DNA of 22,543 bases, taken from the NCBI GenBank assembly GCA_017514645.1, contig JAFWJP010000108.1, forward strand, positions 1 through 22,543, read 5' to 3'. Source of the DNA: Solobacterium sp. GTDB lineage: Bacteria > Bacillota_I > Bacilli_A > Erysipelotrichales > Erysipelotrichaceae. The notes under the pieces were generated by a model, which worked only from the letters and a program-made list of their open reading frames with translations, did no database searches and was not told the origin of the DNA. This document shows positions 1 through 7,903 of the stretch, piece by piece (position 1 is the stretch's first letter; every line of letters begins with the position of its first letter). The position numbers were made by a program, and so were the translations under genes.

Positions 1-1223
1 CTTGCCTTCTTTGCCGCAATGCGCGCCTGTGAAGCCAGAACAGCCTTCTCCATGATGATCTTCGCTTCATCCGGATTTTCCATCAGGAACCGTTCCAGCT
101 GGGAACCGAAGATATCGGAAACGATCTTCCGCACTTCACTGTTGCCGAGCTTGGTCTTGGTCTGTCCTTCATACTGCGGATCCGGATGCTTGGCACTGAT
201 GACCGCGGTGATGCCTTCCTTGCAGTCATCCGTTGTCAGGTTGTCATCCTTCTCCTTCAGGTACTTGTTGTTCCGGGCGTATTTGTTGATGACCCGGTTC
301 AGGGCCATGTTGAAGCCTTCCAGGTGCGTACCGCCTTCCACCGTGTTGATATTGTTGCAGAAGGTATAGACATTCGGCTGATAGCCATCGTTGTACTGTA
401 CAGCGACTTCTGCTTCGATTCCCTGTTCATGTCCTTCACAGTAGATGACATGTTCATGGATCTTTGTCCGGTTCTTGTTCAGGAATTCCACATACTGCCT
501 GAGTCCGCCTTCAAAGTAGAACTCATGGTGCTGCTTGTTTTCCTCGGCCCGGTCATCGATGAACTCAATGCGGATTCCCTTGTTCAGGAATGCCAGCTGA
601 CGCAGACGATCGCGCAGTGTGTCATAGTCATAGACCGTCGTTTCCGTGAAGATGAGCGGATCCGCCTTGAACGAGATCAGGGATCCGTGCTTTTCCGGAT
701 CACAGTCACCGATCACCTTCAGCGGTTCCACTGCATGTCCGCCGTTCTCAAAGCGTACAAAGTAGATCTTTCCGCCGTGGAACACCCGGACTTCCAGCCA
801 CTCCGACAGCGCATTGACGACACTTGCGCCGACACCGTGCAGACCGCCGGATACCTTGTAGGCACCGCCGCCGAACTTTCCTCCCGCATGGAGAACGGTA
901 AAGATCGTTTCAATCGTGGATTTCCCGGTCTTTTCGTTGATACCTGTCGGCATGCCTCTGCCGTCATCCTCTACGTAGATGATATTGTCCTTGTCCACCC
1001 GGACCGTGATCTTCGTTGCATATCCGGCCATGGCTTCATCAATACCGTTGTCGACGATTTCCCATACCAGGTGATGCAGACCCTTGGACGATGTACTGGC
1101 AATGTACATGCCCGGACGTTTTCTGACCGCTTCCAGTCCGTCCAGAACCTGAATATCGCTGTCGCTGTATTCACTCTTGGCCTTGGTGGACAGTTCTTCA
1201 CCGATTACCATTTCTTCACTCAT
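1..1223 (-). CDS. gyrB: DNA gyrase subunit B, N-terminal part (cut by window edge)
   Basis: GyrB supplies the ATPase and part of the DNA gate of gyrase, which introduces negative supercoils. About 407 N-terminal residues are present and the rest lies beyond base 1. The GHKL ATPase signature is clear: [10 protein letters not shown] (about residues 41-50), VEDDGRGMP, then [21 protein letters not shown] (ATP lid) around residues 100-120. Further on come EGGTHLEGF, where the transducer domain starts, and the helix [25 protein letters not shown] at the cut. The ATG at 1221-1223 follows AGGAGG with five bases between, and it overlaps the recF stop by 8 bases, so translation is probably coupled. The family is also shared with parE, but the position directly after recF argues for gyrB. 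Confidence 0.97.
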   Translation of the reverse strand, partial: MSEEMVIGEELSTKAKSEYSDSDIQVLDGLEAVRKRPGMYIASTSSKGLHHLVWEIVDNGIDEAMAGYATKITVRVDKDNIIYVEDDGRGMPTGINEKTGKSTIETIFTVLHAGGKFGGGAYKVSGGLHGVGASVVNALSEWLEVRVFHGGKIYFVRFENGGHAVEPLKVIGDCDPEKHGSLISFKADPLIFTETTVYDYDTLRDRLRQLAFLNKGIRIEFIDDRAEENKQHHEFYFEGGLRQYVEFLNKNRTKIHEHVIYCEGHEQGIEAEVAVQYNDGYQPNVYTFCNNINTVEGGTHLEGFNMALNRVINKYARNNKYLKEKDDNLTTDDCKEGITAVISAKHPDPQYEGQTKTKLGNSEVRKIVSDIFGSQLERFLMENPDEAKIIMEKAVLASQARIAAKKA

Positions 1224-2310
1224 AGCTGCCTCCTGTCTGTCTGACCGTTCCGTTGACTACTTCGTATACGGACGGTTCCAGACCTTTGATCGTTTCCGGC
1301 ATTTCTGCCGCTGTAATGAAACACTGTTCTGCTGTTCTGACCTTGCTGATCAGACGTTCCTGATGATGCCGGTCCAGTTCGCTCAGGACATCATCCAGCA
1401 GCAGTACCGGCGATTCTCCGGTATGTGTCTTTATATATTCCGCGAGAGCCATTTTAAAGGCCAGAACTGTCATTCTTTTCTGCCCCTGGCTCGCAATATC
1501 CGGAATACTCTGTTCGTTCATCAGGAACCTCATATCGTCTCTGTGCACCCCGTTGATGCTCATACGGTATTCCAGATCCCTGACCCGGTTGTTTCTGTGG
1601 ATCCGGACCAGTTCCTCCTTCAGATCATCCTCGAAGGAAACATAGGTCTCGTACCCGATGGAGATCCTGTCCTCCTCCTGCGACAGTTCCCGGTAGATTC
1701 CCGGTACTGTTTCATTCAGGGACGCAATGAACTGTTTCCGTTCCTTCAGGATGGTGATTTCTTCTTCGATCATCCGTTCATCGAGGATATCCAGATAGGT
1801 TTCGTCCGGAACCGGTGTTTTCAGAAGATTGTTCTTTTCCTTCAGAAAATTCTGATACCGGCTTACAGCGTGCAGATAGCTGCTGTTGATCTTGCCGATT
1901 TCCTGATCCATGACCCGCCTGCGTTCTCTCGGCGCATCATTGAACAGACTGAGATCATCCGGTGAAAACAGAACGACATTCAGCAGTCCGATAAAGTCAC
2001 TCATGCGCTTCACCGGCTGACGATCATACATCAGGGCTTTGCCGTCCTTGTGGATGACCATGCGCAGTCTCTTCTTCTTCCCGTTAACGCAGACACACGC
2101 AATGTCCGCATGATCCGCACCTTCCATGATCAGTTTCTGATCATTCTTCAGACGATGGGATTTTGTCAGGGACAAACACACCAGACTCTCGATCAGATTG
2201 GTTTTTCCCTGCGCGTTGGCTCCGACGATCAGATTGATTCCCGGATGAAATTCCACCTCACAGGATCCGTAGTTCCGGAAGCCGCGCAGTCTCAGACCCG
2301 TAACAATCAT
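1216..2310 (-). CDS. recF: DNA replication/repair protein RecF
   Basis: RecF is an SMC/ABC-like ATPase that helps RecR and RecO load RecA at gapped DNA and stalled forks. The 364-residue length is normal for the family. It opens with the typical LRLRGFRNY, followed by Walker [10 protein letters not shown] (residues 30-38). The signature-like SQGQKR lies near residue 277, and Walker [12 protein letters not shown] begins at about 303. Its ATG overlaps the yaaA stop by four bases (ATGA, 2307-2310), and its own stop overlaps the gyrB start. The three genes therefore form one translationally coupled unit. This is the standard yaaA-recF-gyrB order of Firmicutes origins. No defects were seen. Confidence 0.97.
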   Translation of the reverse strand: MIVTGLRLRGFRNYGSCEVEFHPGINLIVGANAQGKTNLIESLVCLSLTKSHRLKNDQKLIMEGADHADIACVCVNGKKKRLRMVIHKDGKALMYDRQPVKRMSDFIGLLNVVLFSPDDLSLFNDAPRERRRVMDQEIGKINSSYLHAVSRYQNFLKEKNNLLKTPVPDETYLDILDERMIEEEITILKERKQFIASLNETVPGIYRELSQEEDRISIGYETYVSFEDDLKEELVRIHRNNRVRDLEYRMSINGVHRDDMRFLMNEQSIPDIASQGQKRMTVLAFKMALAEYIKTHTGESPVLLLDDVLSELDRHHQERLISKVRTAEQCFITAAEMPETIKGLEPSVYEVVNGTVRQTGGSYE

Positions 2311-2507
2311 TCGATCGTATACTTTCTTCCTTCGATGACCACTTCATCGCCGGAATACAGCTTTCTGCCCCGCCTGTCTTCCTTCTCACCGTTGACCGTA
2401 ATGGAAAGCTCTTTGACCAGATATTTTGCCTGTCCTCCCGTTGCGGCGATACCGGCTTTTTTCAGGAATTGTGCAAGTGTGATGAATGTTTTTTCCGAGC
2501 CGTTCAT
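2307..2507 (-). CDS. yaaA: Small S4-domain protein YaaA
   Basis: This 66-residue protein consists almost entirely of one S4-type RNA-binding fold. FITLAQFLKKAGIAATGGQAKYLVKE resembles the helical half of the S4 motif, and the segment up to VNGEKEDRRGRKLYSGDEVVIEG is its beta half. In Bacillus subtilis the corresponding dnaN-recF interval gene encodes a small S4 protein linked to 50S ribosome assembly; that role is transferred here only by family and position. It is the first gene of the yaaA-recF-gyrB unit, with its own promoter just upstream and a GAGGGA ribosome site about five bases before the ATG (2505-2507). It is separated from dnaN by two inserted genes, which is not the usual order. 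Confidence 0.9.
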   Translation of the reverse strand: MNGSEKTFITLAQFLKKAGIAATGGQAKYLVKELSITVNGEKEDRRGRKLYSGDEVVIEGRKYTIE

Positions 2508-2540
2508 ATTCCCTCTTTTCCGACTGAAAAGTCCTACAGA

Positions 2541-2569
2541 ATTATACCATAAAATGACATTTAAAAACA
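2541..2569 (-). promoter_or_regulatory. Promoter of yaaA-recF-gyrB
   Basis: On the minus strand a perfect TATAAT (plus 2541-2546) is preceded by TGG, giving an extended -10. The -35 (about 2564-2569, TGTTTT) is poor and lies in the T-tract of the upstream gene's terminator. Predicted initiation near 2534 would give a leader of about 27 bases carrying the yaaA ribosome site. Inferred from sequence match only. Confidence 0.65.
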
Positions 2570-2603
2570 GGCTGAAACGCTCTTAAATTCTAATGTTTCA
2601 GCC
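2562..2603 (-). terminator. Rho-independent terminator of the glycosyltransferase gene
   Basis: Perfect 9-bp stem GGCTGAAAC/GTTTCAGCC (plus 2570-2578 with 2595-2603), 16-base loop, followed on the minus strand by TGTTTTT. It lies about 30 bases after the glycosyltransferase stop and directly abuts the yaaA promoter. Confidence 0.85.
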
Positions 2604-2634
2604 ATTTGTGAAATTATTGATTACTATGGTTTTC

Positions 2635-3858
2635 CTATCCTGTTTTCTCCATGGAGAACGTATGCCGGACAGGGGTCCATTCACACCTGCAGAACAGCGC
2701 GCTGAAGGCGATCGGAACATAGGTGAACATGAACAGCGGGAACGTGAATGTATACAGGATCCGCCTGGAGAACGGAATCCTGATATGCTTTCGTTCACTG
2801 ATCATCGTGATCAGACCGACAACGAACAATGTCAGATACATATTTCCGGCAAACTGCAGGAATGAGATCAGTACCGGCTGAACATCCGCCGATGTCAGAA
2901 AGCAGAAGATCAGCCAGCAGAGATTGAGGAACACAGAGACCACGGAGATGATATAGGCCGGCATCATGGACATGACCAGATCAAAGCAGGCAAACCTGCC
3001 CTGAACCATTCCTTTCAGAAGATCCTTTCCATAGGAGCCCAGGACCTGAAGATAGCCTCTTGCCCAGCGTTTGCGCTGATGAACCGATTCACTGAAGACA
3101 ACAGGCTGTTCATCGTAGAATACCGCGTCCCGGCAGAAATACACCTTCTTGTTCTTCAGGATCCGTTCAGCTGTAAATTCAATGTCTTCTGTCAGAAGAT
3201 GGAACGGCCAGTCCACGATATCCGCAGCAGTCTGCCTGCCGAACAGGAACCCGGTTCCGGACACAAAGCATGAAGTATGCAGCAGATCGCGTACGTAGTT
3301 AAGATAACGGCTTTCCCGCAGAAACCAAAGACCATAGCCGGCACTGATCCAGTTGTATCCCAGATTCTTGCTGGCACGGTAACCGGTGATGATATCCTTT
3401 CCTTTGCTGAATTCACGGTTCATGTTTTTGATGAAATCATGATCAAGCACATTGTCTGCGTCAAAGACAAAATACCCGTCATATCCTTCCGGTACATCTT
3501 CATGAATATGTCTGAGCAGTGCCTGGAGGGCATATCCCTTGCCGGTCTGAACAGATGTACGGGTATAGACGTATGCACCTTTGTCTTCCGCGGTTTCCTT
3601 TGTATGATCGGTACAGTTGTCCGCCATGACATAGATATCCAGCATATCCTGTGCATACGTCTGTTCATGAATACTGTCAATGAGATCACCGATAACATAT
3701 TCTTCATTTCTGGCACAGATCAGAACAGCGAATCTGTGCAGTGCTGTCTCCCCTTCGGTTTCATCATTTTTCAGAAACCAGGAAAGCGGTATGAACAGGA
3801 ACTGATAGCTGCAGCACAACAGAAACAGTACAGTAATACAGCGATTGATGAATTCCAT
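2635..3858 (-). CDS. Membrane family 2 glycosyltransferase
   Basis: Predicted processive-type glycosyltransferase (GT2, cellulose/poly-N-acetylglucosamine synthase-like) that would use a nucleotide sugar at the inner membrane face. The 407-residue protein has an N-terminal membrane helix (about 7-28) and then the GT-A domain: ICARNEE (about 47-53), DAD (133-135), TED (223-225) and QRKRW (261-265). Three membrane segments follow (about 300-322, 332-353, 367-390). The start at 3858 is preferred because GGAGG lies five bases upstream; an in-frame ATG at 3885 has no good ribosome site and falls in an inverted repeat. It sits between the aldolase and yaaA with its own terminator, so it is probably an insertion into the origin cluster. 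Substrate and product cannot be read from sequence; an exopolysaccharide or glycolipid is possible. Confidence 0.88.
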   Translation of the reverse strand: MEFINRCITVLFLLCCSYQFLFIPLSWFLKNDETEGETALHRFAVLICARNEEYVIGDLIDSIHEQTYAQDMLDIYVMADNCTDHTKETAEDKGAYVYTRTSVQTGKGYALQALLRHIHEDVPEGYDGYFVFDADNVLDHDFIKNMNREFSKGKDIITGYRASKNLGYNWISAGYGLWFLRESRYLNYVRDLLHTSCFVSGTGFLFGRQTAADIVDWPFHLLTEDIEFTAERILKNKKVYFCRDAVFYDEQPVVFSESVHQRKRWARGYLQVLGSYGKDLLKGMVQGRFACFDLVMSMMPAYIISVVSVFLNLCWLIFCFLTSADVQPVLISFLQFAGNMYLTLFVVGLITMISERKHIRIPFSRRILYTFTFPLFMFTYVPIAFSALFCRCEWTPVRHTFSMEKTG

Positions 3859-3865
3859 AACGACC

Positions 3866-3901
3866 TCCGGTATTTCTGAATCCATCCTAGGAAATACCGG
3901 A
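3866..3901 (-). promoter_or_regulatory. Leader hairpin overlapping the glycosyltransferase ribosome site
   Basis: Perfect 11-bp inverted repeat: TCCGGTATTTC (3866-3876) and GAAATACCGGA (3891-3901), with a 14-base spacer. The ribosome-binding GGAGG of the gene occupies 3864-3868, so three of its five bases lie inside the stem. This could be a translation-controlling mRNA hairpin or a DNA operator. No convincing promoter was identified in 3902-3956. Confidence 0.6.
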
Positions 3902-3956
3902 TTAAGAACACAGGAGAGAAACGTTTAAGGTTCTTTAACAAAGTTTATGTTTGCGT

Positions 3957-3984
3957 AAAGAAAAACTGCAGAACTATCTCTGCA
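3957..3984 (-). terminator. Probable terminator of the aldolase gene
   Basis: Minus-strand stem TGCAGA/TCTGCA (plus 3979-3984 with 3967-3972), loop of six, then GTTTTTCTTT. The stem is short (6 bp) but correctly placed about 20 bases after the aldolase stop. Confidence 0.6.
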
Positions 3985-4001
3985 TCATTTCTTTTCAGAT
4001 T

Positions 4002-4625
4002 TTACTTCCGGATCCGTTTGACCAGATCCACAGCTTCCTTGACCAGCTGTTCTGAAATGTTCAGATCATCACCGACCATCCAGCTTCCGCCGCAGGCCAG
4101 TACACTGTTCATTTCCAGGTATTTATCTGCGTTTTCGGTGTTGATTCCGCCGGTCGGGATGAACTTCATCATGGGATAGGCTGCGGCCAGGGCTTTGATC
4201 ATTTTGACACCGCCCATGGCTTCTGCCGGGAAGTACTTGACGACATGAATACCAAGATTGATGGCATCCTCAATATCCGTCGGGGAACAGACACCGGGGA
4301 TCATCGTCATCCCCTTCTCCATGACATATTTCGATACTTTCTGGTTCATACCGTTGCTGACGATGAACTGTGCACCGGCATTGATTGCTTTTTCTGCCTG
4401 TTCCACGGTCGCTACCGTACCTGCACCGATCAGCAGATCCGGATAATAGGTACGCAGAACGCGGATGATTTCTTCAGCAGCGTCGGTACGGAAGGATACT
4501 TCAGCACACATCATTCCGTTATTCTTCAGGATTTCACCCAGCGTGGATGCATTTTCCGCATCTTTCATCACAATGATCGGATAAATACCGGTCTCCTTCA
4601 GTTTTTCAAAGATTTCCTGATTCAT
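4002..4625 (-). CDS. 2-keto-3-deoxy-6-phosphogluconate / 4-hydroxy-2-oxoglutarate aldolase
   Basis: Class I aldolase (KDPG/KHG family) that splits KDPG into pyruvate and glyceraldehyde 3-phosphate at the end of the Entner-Doudoroff or uronate routes. The 207-residue length is normal. Visible active-site features are AEVSFRT (Glu42, Arg46), GAGT (67-70), the Schiff-base lysine in VVKYFPAE (Lys130), PTGGIN (157-162) and a phosphate-binding ACGGSW near 177. The start at 4625 is chosen because AGGAGG lies seven bases upstream. A longer in-frame start at 4661 falls inside the predicted -10 element and is unlikely to be transcribed. No kinase, dehydratase or sugar-acid transporter is adjacent, so the in vivo substrate is uncertain. 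It is a standalone gene between dnaN and the glycosyltransferase. Confidence 0.92.
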   Translation of the reverse strand: MNQEIFEKLKETGIYPIIVMKDAENASTLGEILKNNGMMCAEVSFRTDAAEEIIRVLRTYYPDLLIGAGTVATVEQAEKAINAGAQFIVSNGMNQKVSKYVMEKGMTMIPGVCSPTDIEDAINLGIHVVKYFPAEAMGGVKMIKALAAAYPMMKFIPTGGINTENADKYLEMNSVLACGGSWMVGDDLNISEQLVKEAVDLVKRIRK

Positions 4626-4656
4626 CTGATGTCCTCCTGTGATAGTTTCTTTATTC

Positions 4657-4665
4657 ATCATACCA
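4657..4665 (-). promoter_or_regulatory. Extended -10 promoter of the aldolase gene
   Basis: The minus strand reads TGG-TATGAT (plus 4657-4665), directly after the T-tract of the dnaN terminator. No recognisable -35. Initiation would fall near 4650, leaving a short leader with the AGGAGG at 4632-4637. Confidence 0.5.
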
Positions 4666-4667
4666 TG

Positions 4668-4694
4668 AAAAAGGGACTGTTTTATTACAGTCCC
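4668..4694 (-). terminator. Rho-independent terminator of dnaA-dnaN
   Basis: Perfect 8-bp stem GGGACTGT/ACAGTCCC (plus 4673-4680 with 4687-4694), six-base loop, followed on the minus strand by TTTTT. It begins about ten bases after the dnaN stop. Confidence 0.88.
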
Positions 4695-4702
4695 GGGAAA
4701 GC

Positions 4703-5827
4703 TTAATTGTAGGTTCTGATCGGCAGGATCAGCTGCAGGATGCTTTCTTCCCCTGCTTCATTGGTAATGATCAGAGGCTTCATTTCTCCGGTAAAACGGA
4801 TCAGGACATTCGGGCTGTCCACGGCTCTCAGTGCATCCATTGCGTAGTTTGCCGCAAAGCTGATATCCAGAGGTGCACCATGGTAGGATACTGCCGGTAC
4901 CGGTTCGTTGAATTCACCGATTTCCTGCGCTCTGTTGGAGATCATGACATCTGTGCCTTCCTTCATCTGCATTCTGATGACAGTCATGTTTTCGTTCTTC
5001 ATCAGGGAAGCTCTGTCGATCGTACCGATCAGGCTGCGCTTGTCGATAACAAGTTCATGCTTGAATTCATGCGGAATCAGACGCTCTGTCTCCGGATAGG
5101 AACCATCCAGCAGACGGCTCTGCAGAATAACATCATCAGTCGTGAACTGGATCTTCTTTGTATCAAGATGGATCAGGAGGTCCTTGGAAGTATCGCTGAA
5201 GATCGCTTTGGCTTCATTCAGGCTGCGGGAAGGAACAGTAATGCTGAAATCCGCATCGGTTCCTTCAAAGACAGTTCTGGCCAGACGGAAGGAGTCTGTA
5301 GCTGTAGCGATAACCCTCCCGTTTCTGCTGTTGAGGTTGACGCCTGTCAGAACCGGTCTTGTTTCCTTGACACTGGCAGCGAAAGCTGTGGATTCAAGGA
5401 TGGAAGCGAGTTTTCCGGCATTCATGTTTATTGATACACCGGGAACGGAGAAATCGATTTCCGGATATTCCGAAGAACGGAATCCGTTGATCTTGAATTC
5501 TGCTTTGTTTCCGGCAAAGCGTGTCAGCGTACCGTCAATGATCTCAACATCGATCTTTTCGGCATCCATCTTGCGGACAATATCTGTCAGGTATTTGGAA
5601 TCAATAACGATGGATCCCTTTTCCTGGATGTCCGGATCGTTGTCACCGTCTGTGCGGACATTGATGCGGATGGAAATATCGGAATTGGAACCTGTAAGGA
5701 TCAGTCTGTCATCTTCCGCATCGATCTTGATACCGGAAAGAGCGGGAATGGGTGAATTAGCGGAAACAGCCCTGCTGACGACAGACAGCGCGCTGTACAA
5801 ACGTGTTTTTGATACTGTGAATTTCAT
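4703..5827 (-). CDS. dnaN: DNA polymerase III beta subunit (sliding clamp)
   Basis: DnaN forms the ring-shaped dimer that tethers the replicative polymerase to DNA and serves as a docking platform for other DNA-handling proteins. The 374 residues cover three clamp domains. Typical features are the N-terminal MKFTVSKTRLYSALSVVSRAV, SPIPALSGIKI near residue 25, SRSLNEA near 200, and the family's C-terminal LPIRTYN. The ATG (5825-5827) follows AGGAGG with eight bases between. It lies downstream of dnaA with no terminator between them, so the two are probably co-transcribed, and the interval contains the unwinding element described separately. A strong terminator follows, cutting it off from the aldolase. 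Confidence 0.97.
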   Translation of the reverse strand: MKFTVSKTRLYSALSVVSRAVSANSPIPALSGIKIDAEDDRLILTGSNSDISIRINVRTDGDNDPDIQEKGSIVIDSKYLTDIVRKMDAEKIDVEIIDGTLTRFAGNKAEFKINGFRSSEYPEIDFSVPGVSINMNAGKLASILESTAFAASVKETRPVLTGVNLNSRNGRVIATATDSFRLARTVFEGTDADFSITVPSRSLNEAKAIFSDTSKDLLIHLDTKKIQFTTDDVILQSRLLDGSYPETERLIPHEFKHELVIDKRSLIGTIDRASLMKNENMTVIRMQMKEGTDVMISNRAQEIGEFNEPVPAVSYHGAPLDISFAANYAMDALRAVDSPNVLIRFTGEMKPLIITNEAGEESILQLILPIRTYN

Positions 5828-5860
5828 GAAGTCGGCCTCCTGTATATATTTTAACTTAGT

Positions 5861-5894
5861 TTATTACTATTAAGACTGTGGAAACTGTGGATAA
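5861..5894 (-). other. Putative origin unwinding site: two DnaA boxes plus DnaA-trios
   Basis: Read on the minus strand: the consensus box TTATCCACA (5886-5894) directly abuts GTTTCCACA (5877-5885, two mismatches). After the four bases GTCT come four triplets, TAA-TAG-TAA-TAA (5861-5872). AT-rich sequence follows to about 5841. This matches the basal unwinding layout described for Bacillus subtilis (double-stranded DnaA boxes, short spacer, DnaA-trio repeats of the form TA[G/A]) in the same dnaA-dnaN interval. A further near-box TGTGGAAAT lies at 5963-5971 over the dnaA stop. Function is inferred. Confidence 0.75.
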
Positions 5895-5970
5895 ATCAGG
5901 GAATCCTTTGTATTTATCAGCAGTTGAAGCATTTTTTTCTGTGTTGAAGAAATGTTGAGGACTGTGGAAA

Positions 5971-7341
5971 TCAGGACGAGAGTCTTTTTTCCAGTTCCGA
6001 TACAGCTTCGGCAAAGAAACGGTCTTTTTCAATATCCTTCTGTACTTTGGTACAGGAACTGATGATCGTGGAGTGATCTCTGCCGCCGAATTCTTCACCG
6101 ATCTTGATATAAGGCAGATCCAGAAGCTTCCGGCAGAGATAGATGGATATATGACGGGCATTGGCAATGTTCTTGGTACGGGTCTTGCCGATGATCTGGT
6201 TTCTGGTCAGACCGTAGTAATCCGCAACGCATTTGATGATCTTGCTGGATGTCAGACCGTCTTTTTCCACTGCCGGTGTCTGGTTCTTCAATGCTTTGAT
6301 GATCGTATCGAACTTGATGTAGGATTTGTCTTCCTGGAACATGATCGTATAGAAGAGAACACGGTTCCAGGCTCCTTCCAGATCCCGGATGTTTCCGGCA
6401 AAATTGGAAGCGATATAGGTAAGACCTGCTTCTTCCACTTCTTCGATGTCGTTTCCGTTGTTTTCAATCTTCATTTTTAGAATCGCCAGTGCAGTCTCGA
6501 ATTCCGGGGAATCGATACCGACGGACAGACCGCTGCTGAAACGGCTGATCAGCCGGTCTTCCAGGCCTTTGATCTCTTTCGGCTGGCGGTCGGAAGCGAT
6601 GCAGATCTGTTTGTGATTGTTGATCAGTTCGTTGTAGATGGAAAAGAAGATCTCGTGGGATTTTTCCTTTCCGGCCAGGAACTGGATATCATCGATCAGC
6701 AGAAGATCCATGCTGCAGAGATACTGCTTGAAATCATCGATCCGGTTCTTCTGGATGGCTTTGTATACTTTTTCCACAAATTTCAGGGACTCAATATAGT
6801 AGACCTTCTTGGAAGCGTCTGTTTTCATGACAAAATTGGCAATGGCCATCAGAAGATGAGTCTTGCCCAGACCGGAATTGCCGTAGATGAAAAGAGGATT
6901 GAAGTAACTGCCGGGATTGTAGGCACAGGCAAGCGCAGCTGTCTGGCTCTCACGGTTGCAGTCACCGACAACAAAATTATCAAATGTACGGTCGGTCTGG
7001 ACCGGCATGCTGCGGAAATCATCGATATCCTCAGGATCCAGCGCAGGTTCCGGCTGTTTCTGCAGATAGCGGTCTTCCAGTTCCACGGTGATTTCAACGG
7101 GCTTCTGCAGGTCCAGAATGTCCGTCAGAGCGTCGGAAATCAGCTTTGCAGAGCGCATGACGATCTGCTGGGTGATTACACTGTCTGTCAGAACGGTACC
7201 CTGTTCATCATTCAGACTGTAGATCCAGGATTTTCGGAAAAAGGTTTCAAGTATATTCGGCTCTATATGCCCGTTGTCACGCATGTAATCAAGAACCTGT
7301 GACCAAAGAGCAGTATAGTAACTGTCGCGGTTCAAACTCAT
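5971..7341 (-). CDS. dnaA: Chromosomal replication initiator DnaA
   Basis: DnaA is the AAA+ initiator that binds 9-base boxes at the origin, melts DNA and recruits the helicase; it also acts as a transcription factor. The 456 residues carry an N-terminal domain I (about 1-85) and a linker. The AAA+ core has Walker A GNSGLGKTH (154-162) and Walker B LLLIDDIQF (about 213-221), followed by the sensor/arginine-finger stretch ASDRQPKEIKGLEDRLISRF. Domain IV holds the box-recognition signature GGRDHSTIISS (419-429; most homologues read GGRDHTTV). The ATG (7339-7341) follows CAGGAG with six bases between. DnaA boxes lie on both sides of the gene, so autoregulation is likely. Confidence 0.98.
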   Translation of the reverse strand: MSLNRDSYYTALWSQVLDYMRDNGHIEPNILETFFRKSWIYSLNDEQGTVLTDSVITQQIVMRSAKLISDALTDILDLQKPVEITVELEDRYLQKQPEPALDPEDIDDFRSMPVQTDRTFDNFVVGDCNRESQTAALACAYNPGSYFNPLFIYGNSGLGKTHLLMAIANFVMKTDASKKVYYIESLKFVEKVYKAIQKNRIDDFKQYLCSMDLLLIDDIQFLAGKEKSHEIFFSIYNELINNHKQICIASDRQPKEIKGLEDRLISRFSSGLSVGIDSPEFETALAILKMKIENNGNDIEEVEEAGLTYIASNFAGNIRDLEGAWNRVLFYTIMFQEDKSYIKFDTIIKALKNQTPAVEKDGLTSSKIIKCVADYYGLTRNQIIGKTRTKNIANARHISIYLCRKLLDLPYIKIGEEFGGRDHSTIISSCTKVQKDIEKDRFFAEAVSELEKRLSS

Positions 7342-7366
7342 ATAAAACTCCTGTAATGCAATTACT

Positions 7367-7394
7367 ATTGTAGGAGGATTTTATAAGAAATCTA
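7367..7394 (-). promoter_or_regulatory. Candidate dnaA promoter
   Basis: Minus-strand TACAAT (plus 7367-7372) as -10 with TAGATT (plus 7389-7394) as a weak -35, spacer 16. Predicted initiation near 7360 leaves a leader of about 19 bases with the dnaA ribosome site. An inverted pair of near-consensus DnaA boxes sits immediately upstream (7404-7426), a suitable place for DnaA feedback. Confidence 0.45.
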
Positions 7395-7402
7395 TAATAA
7401 AA

Positions 7403-7427
7403 TTGTGGAAAAATAAGTTTTCCACAA
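7403..7427. repeat. Inverted pair of DnaA-like boxes
   Basis: TTGTGGAAAA (7403-7412) and TTTTCCACAA (7418-7427) form a perfect 10-bp inverted repeat with spacer ATAAG. Each arm contains TTTTCCACA, one base from the DnaA consensus. It sits just upstream of the candidate dnaA promoter, so it may be a DnaA operator. Confidence 0.75.
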
Positions 7428-7640
7428 CGGTTAAAATCATTAGTTTCTCGTATGTTTATGCTGTTTGCGTAAGGTTTTCCACAAATATCAACAAATTTAC
7501 AATGTGAATAACATGTGGATAATGTACCAACATCGGTTTCCACTGTGGAAACTGTGAACAACATAGGATAACATTTAAAAACACAAACAGTTTTGAACAG
7601 CTGAAAACCGCATAACAAAGCCATTTTACAGACAATCCAC

Positions 7641-7664
7641 AGTTTTCAACAATTGTTGAAAACT
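7641..7664. repeat. Perfect 24-bp palindrome in oriC
   Basis: A gapless palindrome centred between 7652 and 7653 (half-site AGTTTTCAACAA). Each half contains TTTTCAACA, which differs by one base from the DnaA-like TTTTCCACA. The same 9-mer recurs at 7749-7757 (plus) and 7827-7835 (reverse). Likely a protein-binding site; the binder is unknown. Confidence 0.8.
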
Positions 7665-7764
7665 ATGTTTGTGGAAGAAACGGATGATTGTGGAAATGTA
7701 CGTGATAAATCTGATTTATTGATGAAGCAACGTTTGATAAACCGTTGTTTTTCAACAGGAATAC

Positions 7765-7816
7765 AGCCGGACAAGGATGTACAGTTCTTGTATCCGTCCT
7801 GCAGATGGATCCGGCT
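7765..7816. other. GC-rich foldable island inside oriC
   Basis: AGCCGGA (7765-7771) pairs with TCCGGCT (7810-7816). Inside, GGATGTA can pair with TGTATCC (two wobble pairs). It stands out from the surrounding AT-rich DNA. It has no terminator and no coding signal; it could be a cruciform-forming spacer or part of an unknown RNA. Confidence 0.35.
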
Positions 7817-7903
7817 ACGGACAACATGTTGAAAAATTTTCAAACACAGAAAATAGTTGAAAATTCAATTATTTATTATCTGAAAATGATAATGGTTTTC
7901 CTG

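Noticed and set aside
186..1244. Open frame of 352 codons antisense to gyrB
   Set aside because: The opposite strand encodes unmistakable GyrB motifs across the whole stretch.
7646..7843. 65-codon open frame within the origin region
   Set aside because: It runs through the 24-bp palindrome and DnaA-like sites, has no ribosome site and no family resemblance.
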